Below, in pieces: positions 1 to 6,034 of a DNA stretch of 6,111 nt. This stretch comes from an uncultured Streptococcus sp. (lineage in GTDB: Bacteria > Bacillota > Bacilli > Lactobacillales > Streptococcaceae). A program made the position numbers and the translations under genes. The notes beneath the pieces were generated by a model. That model did not search any database, was not told the DNA's origin, and was given only the letters and a program-made list of their open reading frames with translations. Every line of letters starts with the position of its first letter. Within the stretch, counting starts at the first letter, position 1. Location of the stretch: assembly GCA_902470035.1 (NCBI GenBank), contig CABREZ010000078.1:1-6111 (forward strand), in the 5' to 3' direction.

Positions 1-746
1 CATTTATCGCTGGTAACTGGAAAATGAACAAAAACCCAGAAGAAGCAAAAGCATTCGTTGAAGCAGTAGCATCAAAACTTCCTTCATCTGATCTTGTTGA
101 AGCTGGTATTGCAGTTCCTGCACTTGACTTGACAACTGTATTAGCCGCAGCTAAAGGAACTAATCTTAAAGTTGCTGCTCAAAACTGCTACTTTGAAAAC
201 GCTGGTGCCTTCACTGGTGAAACTAGCCCACAAGTTTTGAAAGAAATCGGTACAGACTACGTAGTCATCGGTCACTCAGAACGTCGTGACTACTTCCACG
301 AAACAGACGAAGACATCAACAAAAAAGCAAAAGCAATCTTTGCAAATGGTTTGCTTCCAATCATCTGTTGTGGTGAGTCACTTGAAACTTACGAAGCTGG
401 TAAAGCTGCTGAATTCGTAGGTGCTCAAGTATCAGCTGCTTTGGCTGGCTTGACAGCTGAGCAAGTCGCTGCATCTGTTATCGCTTATGAGCCTATTTGG
501 GCTATCGGTACAGGTAAATCAGCTTCACAAGACGACGCACAAAAAATGTGTAAAGTGGTTCGTGACGTTGTTGCTGCTGACTTCGGTCAAGAAGTTGCTG
601 ACAAAGTACGTGTTCAATACGGTGGTTCAGTGAAACCTGAAAACGTTGCTGAATACATGGCTTGTCCTGACGTTGATGGAGCTCTTGTTGGTGGTGCATC
701 CCTTGATCCAGAAAGCTTCTTGGCATTGTTGAACTTCGTAAACTAA
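1..746 (+). CDS. tpiA: Triosephosphate isomerase, 5'-truncated by window edge
   Basis: Cytoplasmic glycolytic enzyme that interconverts dihydroxyacetone phosphate and glyceraldehyde 3-phosphate; a TIM-barrel homodimer. The reading frame is open from base 3 and begins FIAGNWKMNKN, the conserved first strand. The internal ATG at 24 is therefore not the start; only about five N-terminal residues are missing. Visible catalytic residues are Asn and Lys of GNWK (bases 15-23), His in GHSERR (codon 273-275) and Glu in AYEPIWAIGTG (codon 489-491), followed by the flexible phosphate-gripping loop. The YGGSV and ALVGGASL phosphate-binding motifs lie near the C-terminus. The 247 visible residues fit the usual ~250. 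It is rich in highly used codons, as expected for an abundant enzyme. It ends in TAA ten bases before a strong hairpin terminator and is convergent with the operon to its right. Identity is essentially certain; its promoter lies outside the window. Confidence 0.98.
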   Translation, partial: FIAGNWKMNKNPEEAKAFVEAVASKLPSSDLVEAGIAVPALDLTTVLAAAKGTNLKVAAQNCYFENAGAFTGETSPQVLKEIGTDYVVIGHSERRDYFHETDEDINKKAKAIFANGLLPIICCGESLETYEAGKAAEFVGAQVSAALAGLTAEQVAASVIAYEPIWAIGTGKSASQDDAQKMCKVVRDVVAADFGQEVADKVRVQYGGSVKPENVAEYMACPDVDGALVGGASLDPESFLALLNFVN

Positions 747-755
747 TGCAGAATA

Positions 756-783
756 AAAAAGGCGAGAGACTTCTCGTCTTTTT
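756..783. terminator. Bidirectional intrinsic terminator after tpiA
   Basis: A 12-bp stem pairs 756-767 (AAAAAGGCGAGA) with 772-783 (TCTCGTCTTTTT), with one G-U pair and a four-base loop GACT. On the + strand the stem ends in a T run, terminating tpiA. On the - strand the A run becomes T6, so the same hairpin can stop read-through from the convergent murN operon. Confidence 0.9.
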
Positions 784-792
784 ATTGTCTTA

Positions 793-973
793 AAAGAGAG
801 TGGGACAGAAATCGGTAATTCGTTAGAATTCGATTTCGTTGTCCCACCTCCGCACAGTTGAGTAGGGCTGTAAAAGCTGATGAAATCAGCGTAGTAGAGC
901 CCACTCAACCACTGCGTCTTGCTCGACAATCCAAAGACAATTGAGAGGCTAGGACTTTTGTCCCAGCCTCTTT
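793..973. repeat. Structured intergenic element with imperfect terminal inverted repeats (MITE-like)
   Basis: Seen in the sequence: the ends, 793-810 and the reverse complement of 956-973, match at 15 of 18 positions (AAAGAG..TGGGACA.AA). Inside are three hairpins. The first is a long one, 800-847: GTGGGAC/GTCCCAC, then GAAATCG/CGATTTC, then AATTC/GAATT with loop GTTA. The second, 858-908, is TTGAGT/ACTCAA and GGGCT/AGCCC, with an inner GCTGAT/ATCAGC stem. The third is 944-971. I see no transposase and no clear target-site duplication. From memory, near-identical blocks recur between genes in oral streptococci, but only one copy is in this window, so its repeat status is recollection plus inference. 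It is not the pneumococcal BOX element as I know its sequence. Small ORFs that can be drawn through it are probably not genes. Confidence 0.6.
800..847 (-). terminator. Left-end hairpin of the repeat, possible terminator for - strand transcripts
   Basis: A nearly continuous 48-base hairpin. Read on the - strand, its base is followed by a T-rich stretch (TCTCTTTTAAG), so it could act as a terminator for transcripts arriving from murN. The stem contains small internal loops, and the much cleaner terminator at 756-783 lies just beyond it, so its own contribution is uncertain. Confidence 0.35.
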
Positions 974-978
974 GTTTG
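944..978 (+). terminator. Right-end hairpin of the repeat, terminator-like on + strand
   Basis: AGAGGCT (944-950) pairs with AGCCTCT (965-971) and GGAC (952-955) with GTCC (960-963). There is one A-C mismatch and a TTTT loop, and the stem is followed by TTTGTTTG on the + strand. On the - strand the hairpin is followed by CAATTG, which is poor in T. The hairpin starts within ten bases of the murN stop codon, so it may still protect the 3' end of that mRNA. Confidence 0.5.
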
Positions 979-2154
979 TTATGAGCGTCCTAAGAGTCGT
1001 TTAATCAAGGACAAGGCTTTAAATTTTAGAGGATTTGGATAATAGCGGAAGGTTCCCATCTTACGGACGATATAGCCGTTGAAGTTCTGTTTGAAACGAA
1101 GAACACCGTCTGATCCGTCAAAGATCCCTTGAATGCCTAGGAAATTGTATAAGGTGATTCCTTTTTCTATCGCTCGCTTCATTGCATGGTATTGAATCAA
1201 GAAGGCTGCAGAAAATTTCTGATATTTGGTATACGAACCACCAAATAAATAGGTCACTTCAGATGGATTATAGATGATGAGGGCGCAGGCCAAAGGAACA
1301 GTTTCAGCAGTTTCATCAGCCAAGGTCTCACGGACAAGTGTCTTTTGTTTCTCTAACTTTTGCAACTGTTGCTCATATTGTTTAGATGAAGGATTCAGCA
1401 AGGAAATCTTCTGGTCTAAGTAAGCGAGTGCATCAGCTGTATTGATTTCAGCAATGAGAAATTCTGCATTTTTCCCAAAGGTATCATAGAGATCGTAGTA
1501 GTAGTCTAGACTCTTATCTTCAAAGCCTTGACGTTTTCCAGTTTCCTCAATAATTTGTTTAAACTGAGGGATTTCCTCTCTACTAATATTTCGGATGGAA
1601 ATGTCATAGTTGAGGGCAGTCGTAATATTACGACTACAGTTCTTGTTGAAGGATTTTAGGAGAGATTTTGCATCAAAATTGGTGAGGTCCTTCAGATAAT
1701 GCCAAACAGGCTCTCCTCCAGGATAGCCCACTTGTAAGCCATCAAATTGATAGCCAAGATCCAATAATGATTGGAGAAGCTGTTTTTGCTCTTCTTCAGT
1801 CGGATTGCCATTGCTATCAAAAACTTGATAGTGGTCATAGGGTTTTAAAATGAGTTCGATACCACCATTTTCTTTAACATAATCCTGTAATGATTTGTAA
1901 AAATCTGGTAGATGGCGTGCATCCGTCACGATGGGTCCACTATTGATTTCGTAATGTAGGCCTCCCGTCATAGGTAGGCTGTATAAAATGGCAGAGATAG
2001 CTAATGTTCCTTGCTCTTCCCATCCAATATATTGAATGGTTGCGCCTCTTTTTTCAAGCAAATCAGCCATTTCAATACTCTGTAAAAAAGAGTGATTGGA
2101 AGTAGTAAGAGAGTGTTGGTAAAAATCTTCCCTACTAATAATATTGAATGTCAT
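979..2154 (-). CDS. murN: MurN-like peptidoglycan branch aminoacyltransferase (FemABX family)
   Basis: A 391-aa FemABX-fold ligase. By homology to pneumococcal MurN it transfers alanine from Ala-tRNA onto the residue that MurM has placed on the stem-peptide lysine of lipid II, completing the dipeptide branch at the inner face of the membrane. Seen: FLQSIEMADLLEKRG near the N-terminus, PMTGGLHYEINSGP at 61-74, a charged heptad-like segment at about 240-285 that fits the helical arm of this family, and a C-terminal GNAT-like half with TYLFGGSYTKY, YNFLGIQG and FDGSDGVLRFKQNFNGY. No signal peptide or membrane span is visible. The start ATG lies 8 nt after the murM stop, and the Shine-Dalgarno AAGGTG overlaps that stop (TAAGGTGACCTATG), implying coupling. 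Pneumococcal MurN is, from memory, somewhat longer (~410 aa). Family assignment is firm; the MurN rather than MurM role rests on remembered similarity and gene order. Confidence 0.88.
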   Translation of the reverse strand: MTFNIISREDFYQHSLTTSNHSFLQSIEMADLLEKRGATIQYIGWEEQGTLAISAILYSLPMTGGLHYEINSGPIVTDARHLPDFYKSLQDYVKENGGIELILKPYDHYQVFDSNGNPTEEEQKQLLQSLLDLGYQFDGLQVGYPGGEPVWHYLKDLTNFDAKSLLKSFNKNCSRNITTALNYDISIRNISREEIPQFKQIIEETGKRQGFEDKSLDYYYDLYDTFGKNAEFLIAEINTADALAYLDQKISLLNPSSKQYEQQLQKLEKQKTLVRETLADETAETVPLACALIIYNPSEVTYLFGGSYTKYQKFSAAFLIQYHAMKRAIEKGITLYNFLGIQGIFDGSDGVLRFKQNFNGYIVRKMGTFRYYPNPLKFKALSLIKRLLGRS

Positions 2155-2162
2155 AGGTCACC

Positions 2163-3377
2163 TTACTGTTTATTTCTTAGTTTTTTTCGTAATTGATAGG
2201 CCTTGTTAACAAGGGGATAAAGCATGCTTGTTGGGAGGTTGAATTCACCAACAAATTCTTCAATCATTGGATTAAATTTTGATTTGAAGTGGTAGAGTCC
2301 TCCATCTAAATGGTTCTCAACTCCGCCCATGTTTTGCCAATCAGCTCCACGGTCAAAGGCATGCTGGGCTGTTTCATACCAGGTCAAAATGGCTGGTTGA
2401 TAGCGTCGGAAGTTCTCATCCATGCCCGCATAGACATTCTCTGAAGTGCCTCCAAATTCAAGAGTTAATGTTCCAGAAAGAGAAACGATTTCTTGGCCGG
2501 ATTTTAGCTCTTGATTGAGAAATTGGATTTCTTCTTCCAAACGTTCTTTTTCTTGACGGTTGTTCTCGATTTTGCCTGGTTTTGTTTTTTCGTTAAAACG
2601 ACTAGCTTCTGCTTGATTTTTTTTCAGTTGCTCTTTGAGTGAAGTAAGACGCTCAGCCAAGTTGATTCTTGATAGAGTGATGTAAGATTGTCCCGCATAG
2701 GTTGTTAGCAGTTTCTCATAATACTCTCTTCCACGAAGATGGATGCCTTTTCTAGCTTCTGTCTTCTTCATCAGAGCTGCAAATTCGTCTAAGAGTTCAG
2801 TGCCTCCAAAGATGACTTCCACTCCTTTATTTCGAGCAGTCCGAATGGCTTGCTTGGTGGATTTGGACAGTTGGTCCTCTGTGAAGTATTCCTTGTAGAT
2901 ATTGGCCTGGAAGCGTGGTTGAATGGTTTCTCCCATGTCTTCTGTTCGTCCAAGCCATTCGACTCCACAATCTTTTAAGGATTGGATAATCGCTAAAGTA
3001 GTCTCTTGATCTTTTACTTCTTGACCGATTAATCCTTTTCTCAGGAAAAGAGAAGGATCAAATTTGGCAAAGACAGCACGCTTGCTTCTAGCATATGTTT
3101 TGATGGATTGGAGCATAAAGGCTACTAATTCGCTGTTTTGGTAATCCATAATAGGTCCACGCGGGATATAGAGCATGGTAAAACCAAGTGGTAGGGGTTG
3201 GATTAAAATACTTGCGACAGCGACTAGTTTGTGATCTTGGTAAACGCCAAGGCGCTCGTTGCCCCAGTTGTCTTTGATCTTTGCCCAATCGGAGCTCTGA
3301 AGCAAATTGGTTTGGGGGCTAGTTTTAACGAATTCATCATGTTCTTCTGCAGTGATGCCGATTTTGTAAGTATACAT
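2163..3377 (-). CDS. murM: MurM-like peptidoglycan branch aminoacyltransferase (FemABX family)
   Basis: A 404-aa FemABX ligase expected to add the first Ser or Ala, from aminoacyl-tRNA, to the lysine side chain of lipid II. In pneumococcus this enzyme is needed for full penicillin resistance. Numbering from MYTYKIG, it has Trp31, Lys35, Trp38 and Arg215, the residues I recall as functionally important in pneumococcal MurM, in the same register. This supports the ATG at 3377 over the upstream GTG at 3392. Also seen: YIPRGPIMDY at about 70-79, the basic motif KSTKQAIRTARNKG at 172-185, a charged coiled-coil arm at about 241-295, and WQNMGGVENHLDGGLYHFKSKF near the end. Its ATG overlaps the upstream stop by one base (TAATG) and has only a weak Shine-Dalgarno, so translation probably reinitiates. 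Ser versus Ala preference cannot be read from the sequence. Confidence 0.92.
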   Translation of the reverse strand: MYTYKIGITAEEHDEFVKTSPQTNLLQSSDWAKIKDNWGNERLGVYQDHKLVAVASILIQPLPLGFTMLYIPRGPIMDYQNSELVAFMLQSIKTYARSKRAVFAKFDPSLFLRKGLIGQEVKDQETTLAIIQSLKDCGVEWLGRTEDMGETIQPRFQANIYKEYFTEDQLSKSTKQAIRTARNKGVEVIFGGTELLDEFAALMKKTEARKGIHLRGREYYEKLLTTYAGQSYITLSRINLAERLTSLKEQLKKNQAEASRFNEKTKPGKIENNRQEKERLEEEIQFLNQELKSGQEIVSLSGTLTLEFGGTSENVYAGMDENFRRYQPAILTWYETAQHAFDRGADWQNMGGVENHLDGGLYHFKSKFNPMIEEFVGEFNLPTSMLYPLVNKAYQLRKKLRNKQ

Positions 3378-4186
3378 TAATGGAGTACCCACTTTCTAAG
3401 GGCGTAAGCAACACCCGACTCATCGTTAGATCGCGTAACAACTTTAGCAATCTCTTTTAATTCAGGACTAGCGTTGTCCATCGCGACTGGGAAGCCAGCA
3501 ACTTCTAGCATAGCATGGTCATTTTCTTGATCGCCAACCGCCATCACTTGGTCTGGACTTAAGTGTAACTTAGACGCTAAGTGTAAGAGCGCACGGCCTT
3601 TATCAACTGTTTTAGGCAAGATTTCAAGGTAAAAAGGTGCGGAACGCACAATCGTAAAACGGTCGTAAAAACTATCTGGAATAGAGGAGATGATTCTTTC
3701 TAAGACTTCCGGTTCGTCGACATACATACACTTGAGAACCGTATGCTGCTTCATTTCTTCTGGAGTCCGGTAGAAAAGATCAGAGTGGACCAATTTGGCT
3801 TCATGGACGGTATAGGTACCAATGTTACGATTAGCTGTATAAATGCCAGACTTGGTACTAGCGTGCATAGGAACAACTAATTTGCGAGCTAGTGCTTCAA
3901 TATCTAAATAGTCATTGTAGGAGAGGTGTTCTTCATAGAGAGTATCACCAGTGTGGGCGTCTTGAATGAGTCCTCCATTGAAGGTAATGACGAGATCACC
4001 CGGCTGATCCAAATGAAGTTCTTCTAACAATCGAAGGACACCAGAACGAGGACGACCAGTTGCTAAGACAACATGGACCCCTTGAGCTTTGGCATCTTGG
4101 ATGGCTTGGAAAACTTCGGGGGTTACTTGGCCGTCAGATGTTAAAAGGGTCCCATCGATATCAAGGGCAACAAGTTTAATGTTCAT
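3377..4186 (-). CDS. yidA: Cof/YidA-type HAD-superfamily sugar phosphatase
   Basis: A 269-aa cytoplasmic HAD hydrolase, class IIB (Cof-type). It is strikingly like E. coli YidA in length and in the phrases CHEAP enough to compare by eye: QPGDxxITxNG, LYxEE..LSY, YTANR.I..YTVHE, SAPxxLEIL and GDQENDxAM. YidA dephosphorylates small sugar phosphates in vitro. Catalytic motifs are DIDGT at 9-13 (Asp9 nucleophile, Asp11 acid/base), Thr43 in ATGR, Lys196 in VDKG, and GDQEND at 218-223 for Mg2+. The cap domain lies between about 85 and 185. The chosen ATG at 4186 follows AGGAG with a 6-nt gap and starts MNIKLVALD; an extension upstream to 4264 would add 26 residues of non-family sequence. It overlaps the HD gene by 11 nt and murM by 1 nt. 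The physiological substrate is unknown and need not concern the cell wall. Confidence 0.92.
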   Translation of the reverse strand: MNIKLVALDIDGTLLTSDGQVTPEVFQAIQDAKAQGVHVVLATGRPRSGVLRLLEELHLDQPGDLVITFNGGLIQDAHTGDTLYEEHLSYNDYLDIEALARKLVVPMHASTKSGIYTANRNIGTYTVHEAKLVHSDLFYRTPEEMKQHTVLKCMYVDEPEVLERIISSIPDSFYDRFTIVRSAPFYLEILPKTVDKGRALLHLASKLHLSPDQVMAVGDQENDHAMLEVAGFPVAMDNASPELKEIAKVVTRSNDESGVAYALRKWVLH

Positions 4187-5486
4187 CTTTTTCTCCTGTG
4201 AAGGTATCGTTAACAATATAGGACTGGAATAATTGTAGTTGAGGTGTAAACAAGCTATTTTCAAGCAACATTTCTTTTGGGAAATAGAAGCGGTTATCCC
4301 CTTGTCTGCTACCGGCTAAGGAAGCAACGATAGGAGAGAGAAGGGATAGCTCAGCTAAATTTCCATCCTTCTGGATGATTTCAATTTGAGTACGAGGTTT
4401 TTCTGAATCTGGTCGGTAAACGTCGTAAGGAAGGTCAAAGTTTCGATGAATAGCCGTATAATAGGTTGGATCGAAACCGACCTCTTGAATCAATTGTTTG
4501 AGAGCAGCTAATTGTTCTTCAACCTTATCTTGAAAGAGGATGGATTTGAAAACCTTGCGATTGATAAAACGCTGGGCCAAATCAGAGAGAACAGAGTCAG
4601 GGCTTTCCATCCAAGATTGAAAATAGGTATTCATAACGCCATCGTCCAAAGCAAGGTAATCGGCAAGGTTCACCTGATGTTCAAAGAATGGGATCAAGCG
4701 GAGTGAAGTCGCGTGAAAGAATTCCTTATGCGCAAGATAGAGGTGACGTGCCCGCTTGAGCAGATTCTGCAATAGGACTTCCATCGCTCTAGTAGCCGGG
4801 TGGAAGTAGACCTGCATATACATTTGGTAGCGAGAAACAACATAATCTTCAACCGCATGCATCCCATTGACCTGAAAAGCGATTCCGTTTTCTACTGGAC
4901 GAATGACACGCAATATACGAGTTAAATCAAAATTTCCGTAAGAAGCACCAGTGAAGTAGGCGTCTCGTAGAAGGTAATCCATTCGATCGACATCAATCTG
5001 ACTAGAGATTAACTGCACCACTTGTTTATTAGGGTAGGTGTGGTCGATAACACTGGCAACCTTTTGAGGAAAGTCTGGTGCTACTTGAATTAATATCTGG
5101 TAGATTTCCGTTTTAGGACAGGTAATGATTTCCTGAGTCATTTTTTCATGGTCTGTATCAAATAGGCCTTCAAAGGTATGCGAATAAGCGCCGTGTCCGA
5201 TATCATGGAGCAAGGCGGCAACCATGGTAAGAAGGGATTCGCTCGAGTCCCATTGGTCAGTGTATTTCTCATCAAAGATCGATAGGATGCGACGAGCGAT
5301 TTCATAGGCTCCTAGACAGTGCGAAAAACGACTATGCTCGCCCCCATGAAAGGTAAACCCAGAGGTTCCCAACTGTTTGATGCGACGTAGTCGTTGAAAT
5401 TCTTTTGTATTAATGAGCTTGTAAATGACTGGGTGATCCACGTGGATATAGTTGTGCACAGGATCCCGAAATACTTTTTCATTCAT
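4176..5486 (-). CDS. HD-domain phosphohydrolase, YwfO/dNTPase-like
   Basis: A 436-aa HD-superfamily hydrolase of the SAMHD1/dGTPase group, close in type to B. subtilis YwfO and Enterococcus EF1143, a reported dNTP triphosphohydrolase. Seen: RDPVHNYIHV at the N-terminus, then metal-site candidates His56 in HSRFSH, His94-Asp95 in LLHDIGHG and Asp167 in SSQIDVDRMDYL, all intact, with Arg53 beside the first histidine. The conserved YFTGASYG and YQMYMQVYFHPATRAME segments follow, then a helical C-terminal half ending GDNRFYFPKEML. By homology it may cleave dNTPs to deoxynucleosides plus triphosphate, often as an allosteric oligomer; actual substrates here are inferred. It is the first gene of a four-gene operon and overlaps the next by 11 nt (ATGAACATTAA). 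The ATG starts the conserved MNEKVFRDPV; only 6 bases separate it from the -10 box. Confidence 0.9.
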   Translation of the reverse strand: MNEKVFRDPVHNYIHVDHPVIYKLINTKEFQRLRRIKQLGTSGFTFHGGEHSRFSHCLGAYEIARRILSIFDEKYTDQWDSSESLLTMVAALLHDIGHGAYSHTFEGLFDTDHEKMTQEIITCPKTEIYQILIQVAPDFPQKVASVIDHTYPNKQVVQLISSQIDVDRMDYLLRDAYFTGASYGNFDLTRILRVIRPVENGIAFQVNGMHAVEDYVVSRYQMYMQVYFHPATRAMEVLLQNLLKRARHLYLAHKEFFHATSLRLIPFFEHQVNLADYLALDDGVMNTYFQSWMESPDSVLSDLAQRFINRKVFKSILFQDKVEEQLAALKQLIQEVGFDPTYYTAIHRNFDLPYDVYRPDSEKPRTQIEIIQKDGNLAELSLLSPIVASLAGSRQGDNRFYFPKEMLLENSLFTPQLQLFQSYIVNDTFTGEKDEH

Positions 5487-5492
5487 GCCTCT

Positions 5493-5501
5493 ATTATAGC
5501 A
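5493..5501 (-). promoter_or_regulatory. Extended -10 promoter of the HD-yidA-murM-murN operon
   Basis: Read on the - strand, TGCTATAAT is a perfect extended -10 whose last base is only 6 nt upstream of the HD gene ATG (TATAATAGAGGCATG). No good -35 is visible 16-18 nt upstream, which an extended -10 can tolerate. Transcription would start at or next to the ATG, so the mRNA may be leaderless; the AGAGG in between sits too close to the ATG for a normal Shine-Dalgarno. No other strong promoter was seen within the operon. Confidence 0.75.
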
Positions 5502-5559
5502 GAAAACGGCCTAAATTGGTATTGAGAGATGGTTGCAATAGGAAAAAGAAAGAAGTTTT

Positions 5560-5568
5560 TGGTAAAAT
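5560..5568 (+). promoter_or_regulatory. Putative extended -10 promoter of the DUF1934 gene
   Basis: TGGTAAAAT is an extended -10 with one mismatch to TATAAT. TTGCAA at 5533-5538 is 24 nt upstream, too far for a standard -35, so recognition would rely on the extended -10. Initiation near 5575 would give a ~22-nt leader that contains the AAAGGA ribosome-binding site. It lies back to back with the operon promoter, about 60 bp apart. Confidence 0.55.
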
Positions 5569-5581
5569 AATGGAAAGAGGG

Positions 5582-5587
5582 AAAGGA
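5582..5587 (+). promoter_or_regulatory. Ribosome-binding site that sets the TTG start of the DUF1934 gene
   Basis: AAAGGA lies 9 nt before the TTG at 5597. It is the best Shine-Dalgarno match in the region and favours the TTG over the in-frame ATG at 5570, which overlaps the downstream edge of the -10 box and would probably precede the transcription start. Confidence 0.6.
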
Positions 5588-5596
5588 TGGGAACTT

Positions 5597-5980
5597 TTGA
5601 AAATTAGAATACAAAATCAGATTCAATTTGAAGATCAACTCGAAGTGATGGATCAATATTACGAAGGGGAGTGGAAGGAAAAGGGTGGCTATCACTATCT
5701 GCTTTACGTCAACGAAGAAGGAGAAAAAGTAGCCTTGAAATTTCATGATCAAGAATTGACCATGACTCGCTTCTCAACTCCAAAATCCATCATGAAATTT
5801 ATAGCTTCTGAGAAAGGTCATGCGCTCATTCCAACTCCCCTGGGCATGCAGCAGTTTGTGATTGATACTCAGGAATATAGATTGGAGCAAAATAAGCTTG
5901 GCTTGTCCTATCAGTTGTTGACGACGGATGAAAGTCAGCAATTCGCTACCTATCGCTTAGAATTGACATGGGGAGACTAG
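5597..5980 (+). CDS. DUF1934 family protein (YwiB-like)
   Basis: A 127-aa cytoplasmic protein of the DUF1934 family, similar to B. subtilis YwiB, whose members are predicted small lipocalin-like beta barrels of unknown biochemical role. Seen: KIRIQNQIQF at the start, EKGGYHYLLYVNEEGEKVALKF, TMTRFSTPKSIMKF, IPTPLGMQQFVIDT and a final FATYRLELTWGD. The alternating polar/hydrophobic strands fit a beta barrel. There is no signal peptide, membrane span or cysteine. I chose the TTG start because it gives the usual family N-terminus and has AAAGGA 9 nt upstream; the frame continues to an ATG at 5570 and further to 5516, but those extensions look untypical. It is divergent from the HD gene. No clear terminator separates it from the next promoter at 5998, so read-through into the riboswitch unit is possible. 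Confidence 0.8.
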   Translation: MKIRIQNQIQFEDQLEVMDQYYEGEWKEKGGYHYLLYVNEEGEKVALKFHDQELTMTRFSTPKSIMKFIASEKGHALIPTPLGMQQFVIDTQEYRLEQNKLGLSYQLLTTDESQQFATYRLELTWGD

Positions 5981-5997
5981 TTTATCAGTAGTTTTTC

Positions 5998-6025
5998 TTG
6001 ATTTTTATATGAGTTGTGGTATAAT
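5998..6025 (+). promoter_or_regulatory. Strong promoter driving the riboswitch-controlled transcript
   Basis: TTGATT (-35, 5998-6003), a 16-nt spacer, and TATAAT (-10, 6020-6025) preceded by TG at 6017-6018, making an extended -10. Transcription is expected to start near 6032, just ahead of the aptamer. The gene it serves is beyond the window. Confidence 0.85.
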
Positions 6026-6034
6026 GAAACCACT

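Noticed and set aside
502..726. 74-aa reading frame antisense to tpiA
   Set aside because: It lies wholly inside a certain gene, and its Gln/His-rich composition is what antisense to biased codons gives.
627..929. 100-aa - strand reading frame running through the tpiA 3' end and the repeat element
   Set aside because: It crosses a strong terminator and the hairpins of the repeat, and overlaps tpiA. I recall similar hypothetical proteins in databases, which fits translation of a repeat rather than a gene.
3088..3288. 66-aa - strand reading frame inside murM
   Set aside because: Another frame of a well-supported gene, with no family resemblance or ribosome-binding site noted.
4187..4264. 26-residue N-terminal extension of the YidA-like protein
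   Set aside because: It lies inside the HD gene and does not match the family. The ATG at 4186 has AGGAG at good spacing and starts the conserved first strand.
4512..4706. 64-aa + strand reading frame inside the HD gene
   Set aside because: Antisense shadow of a conserved coding region.
5483..5752. 89-aa - strand Phe/Ile-rich reading frame that could pass for a membrane protein
   Set aside because: Antisense to the DUF1934 gene and across both promoters; its hydrophobicity comes from reverse-reading A-rich Lys/Glu codons.
5981..5997. Terminator for the DUF1934 gene
   Set aside because: The short gap to the next -35 has T runs but no stem I can pair, so no terminator is claimed.
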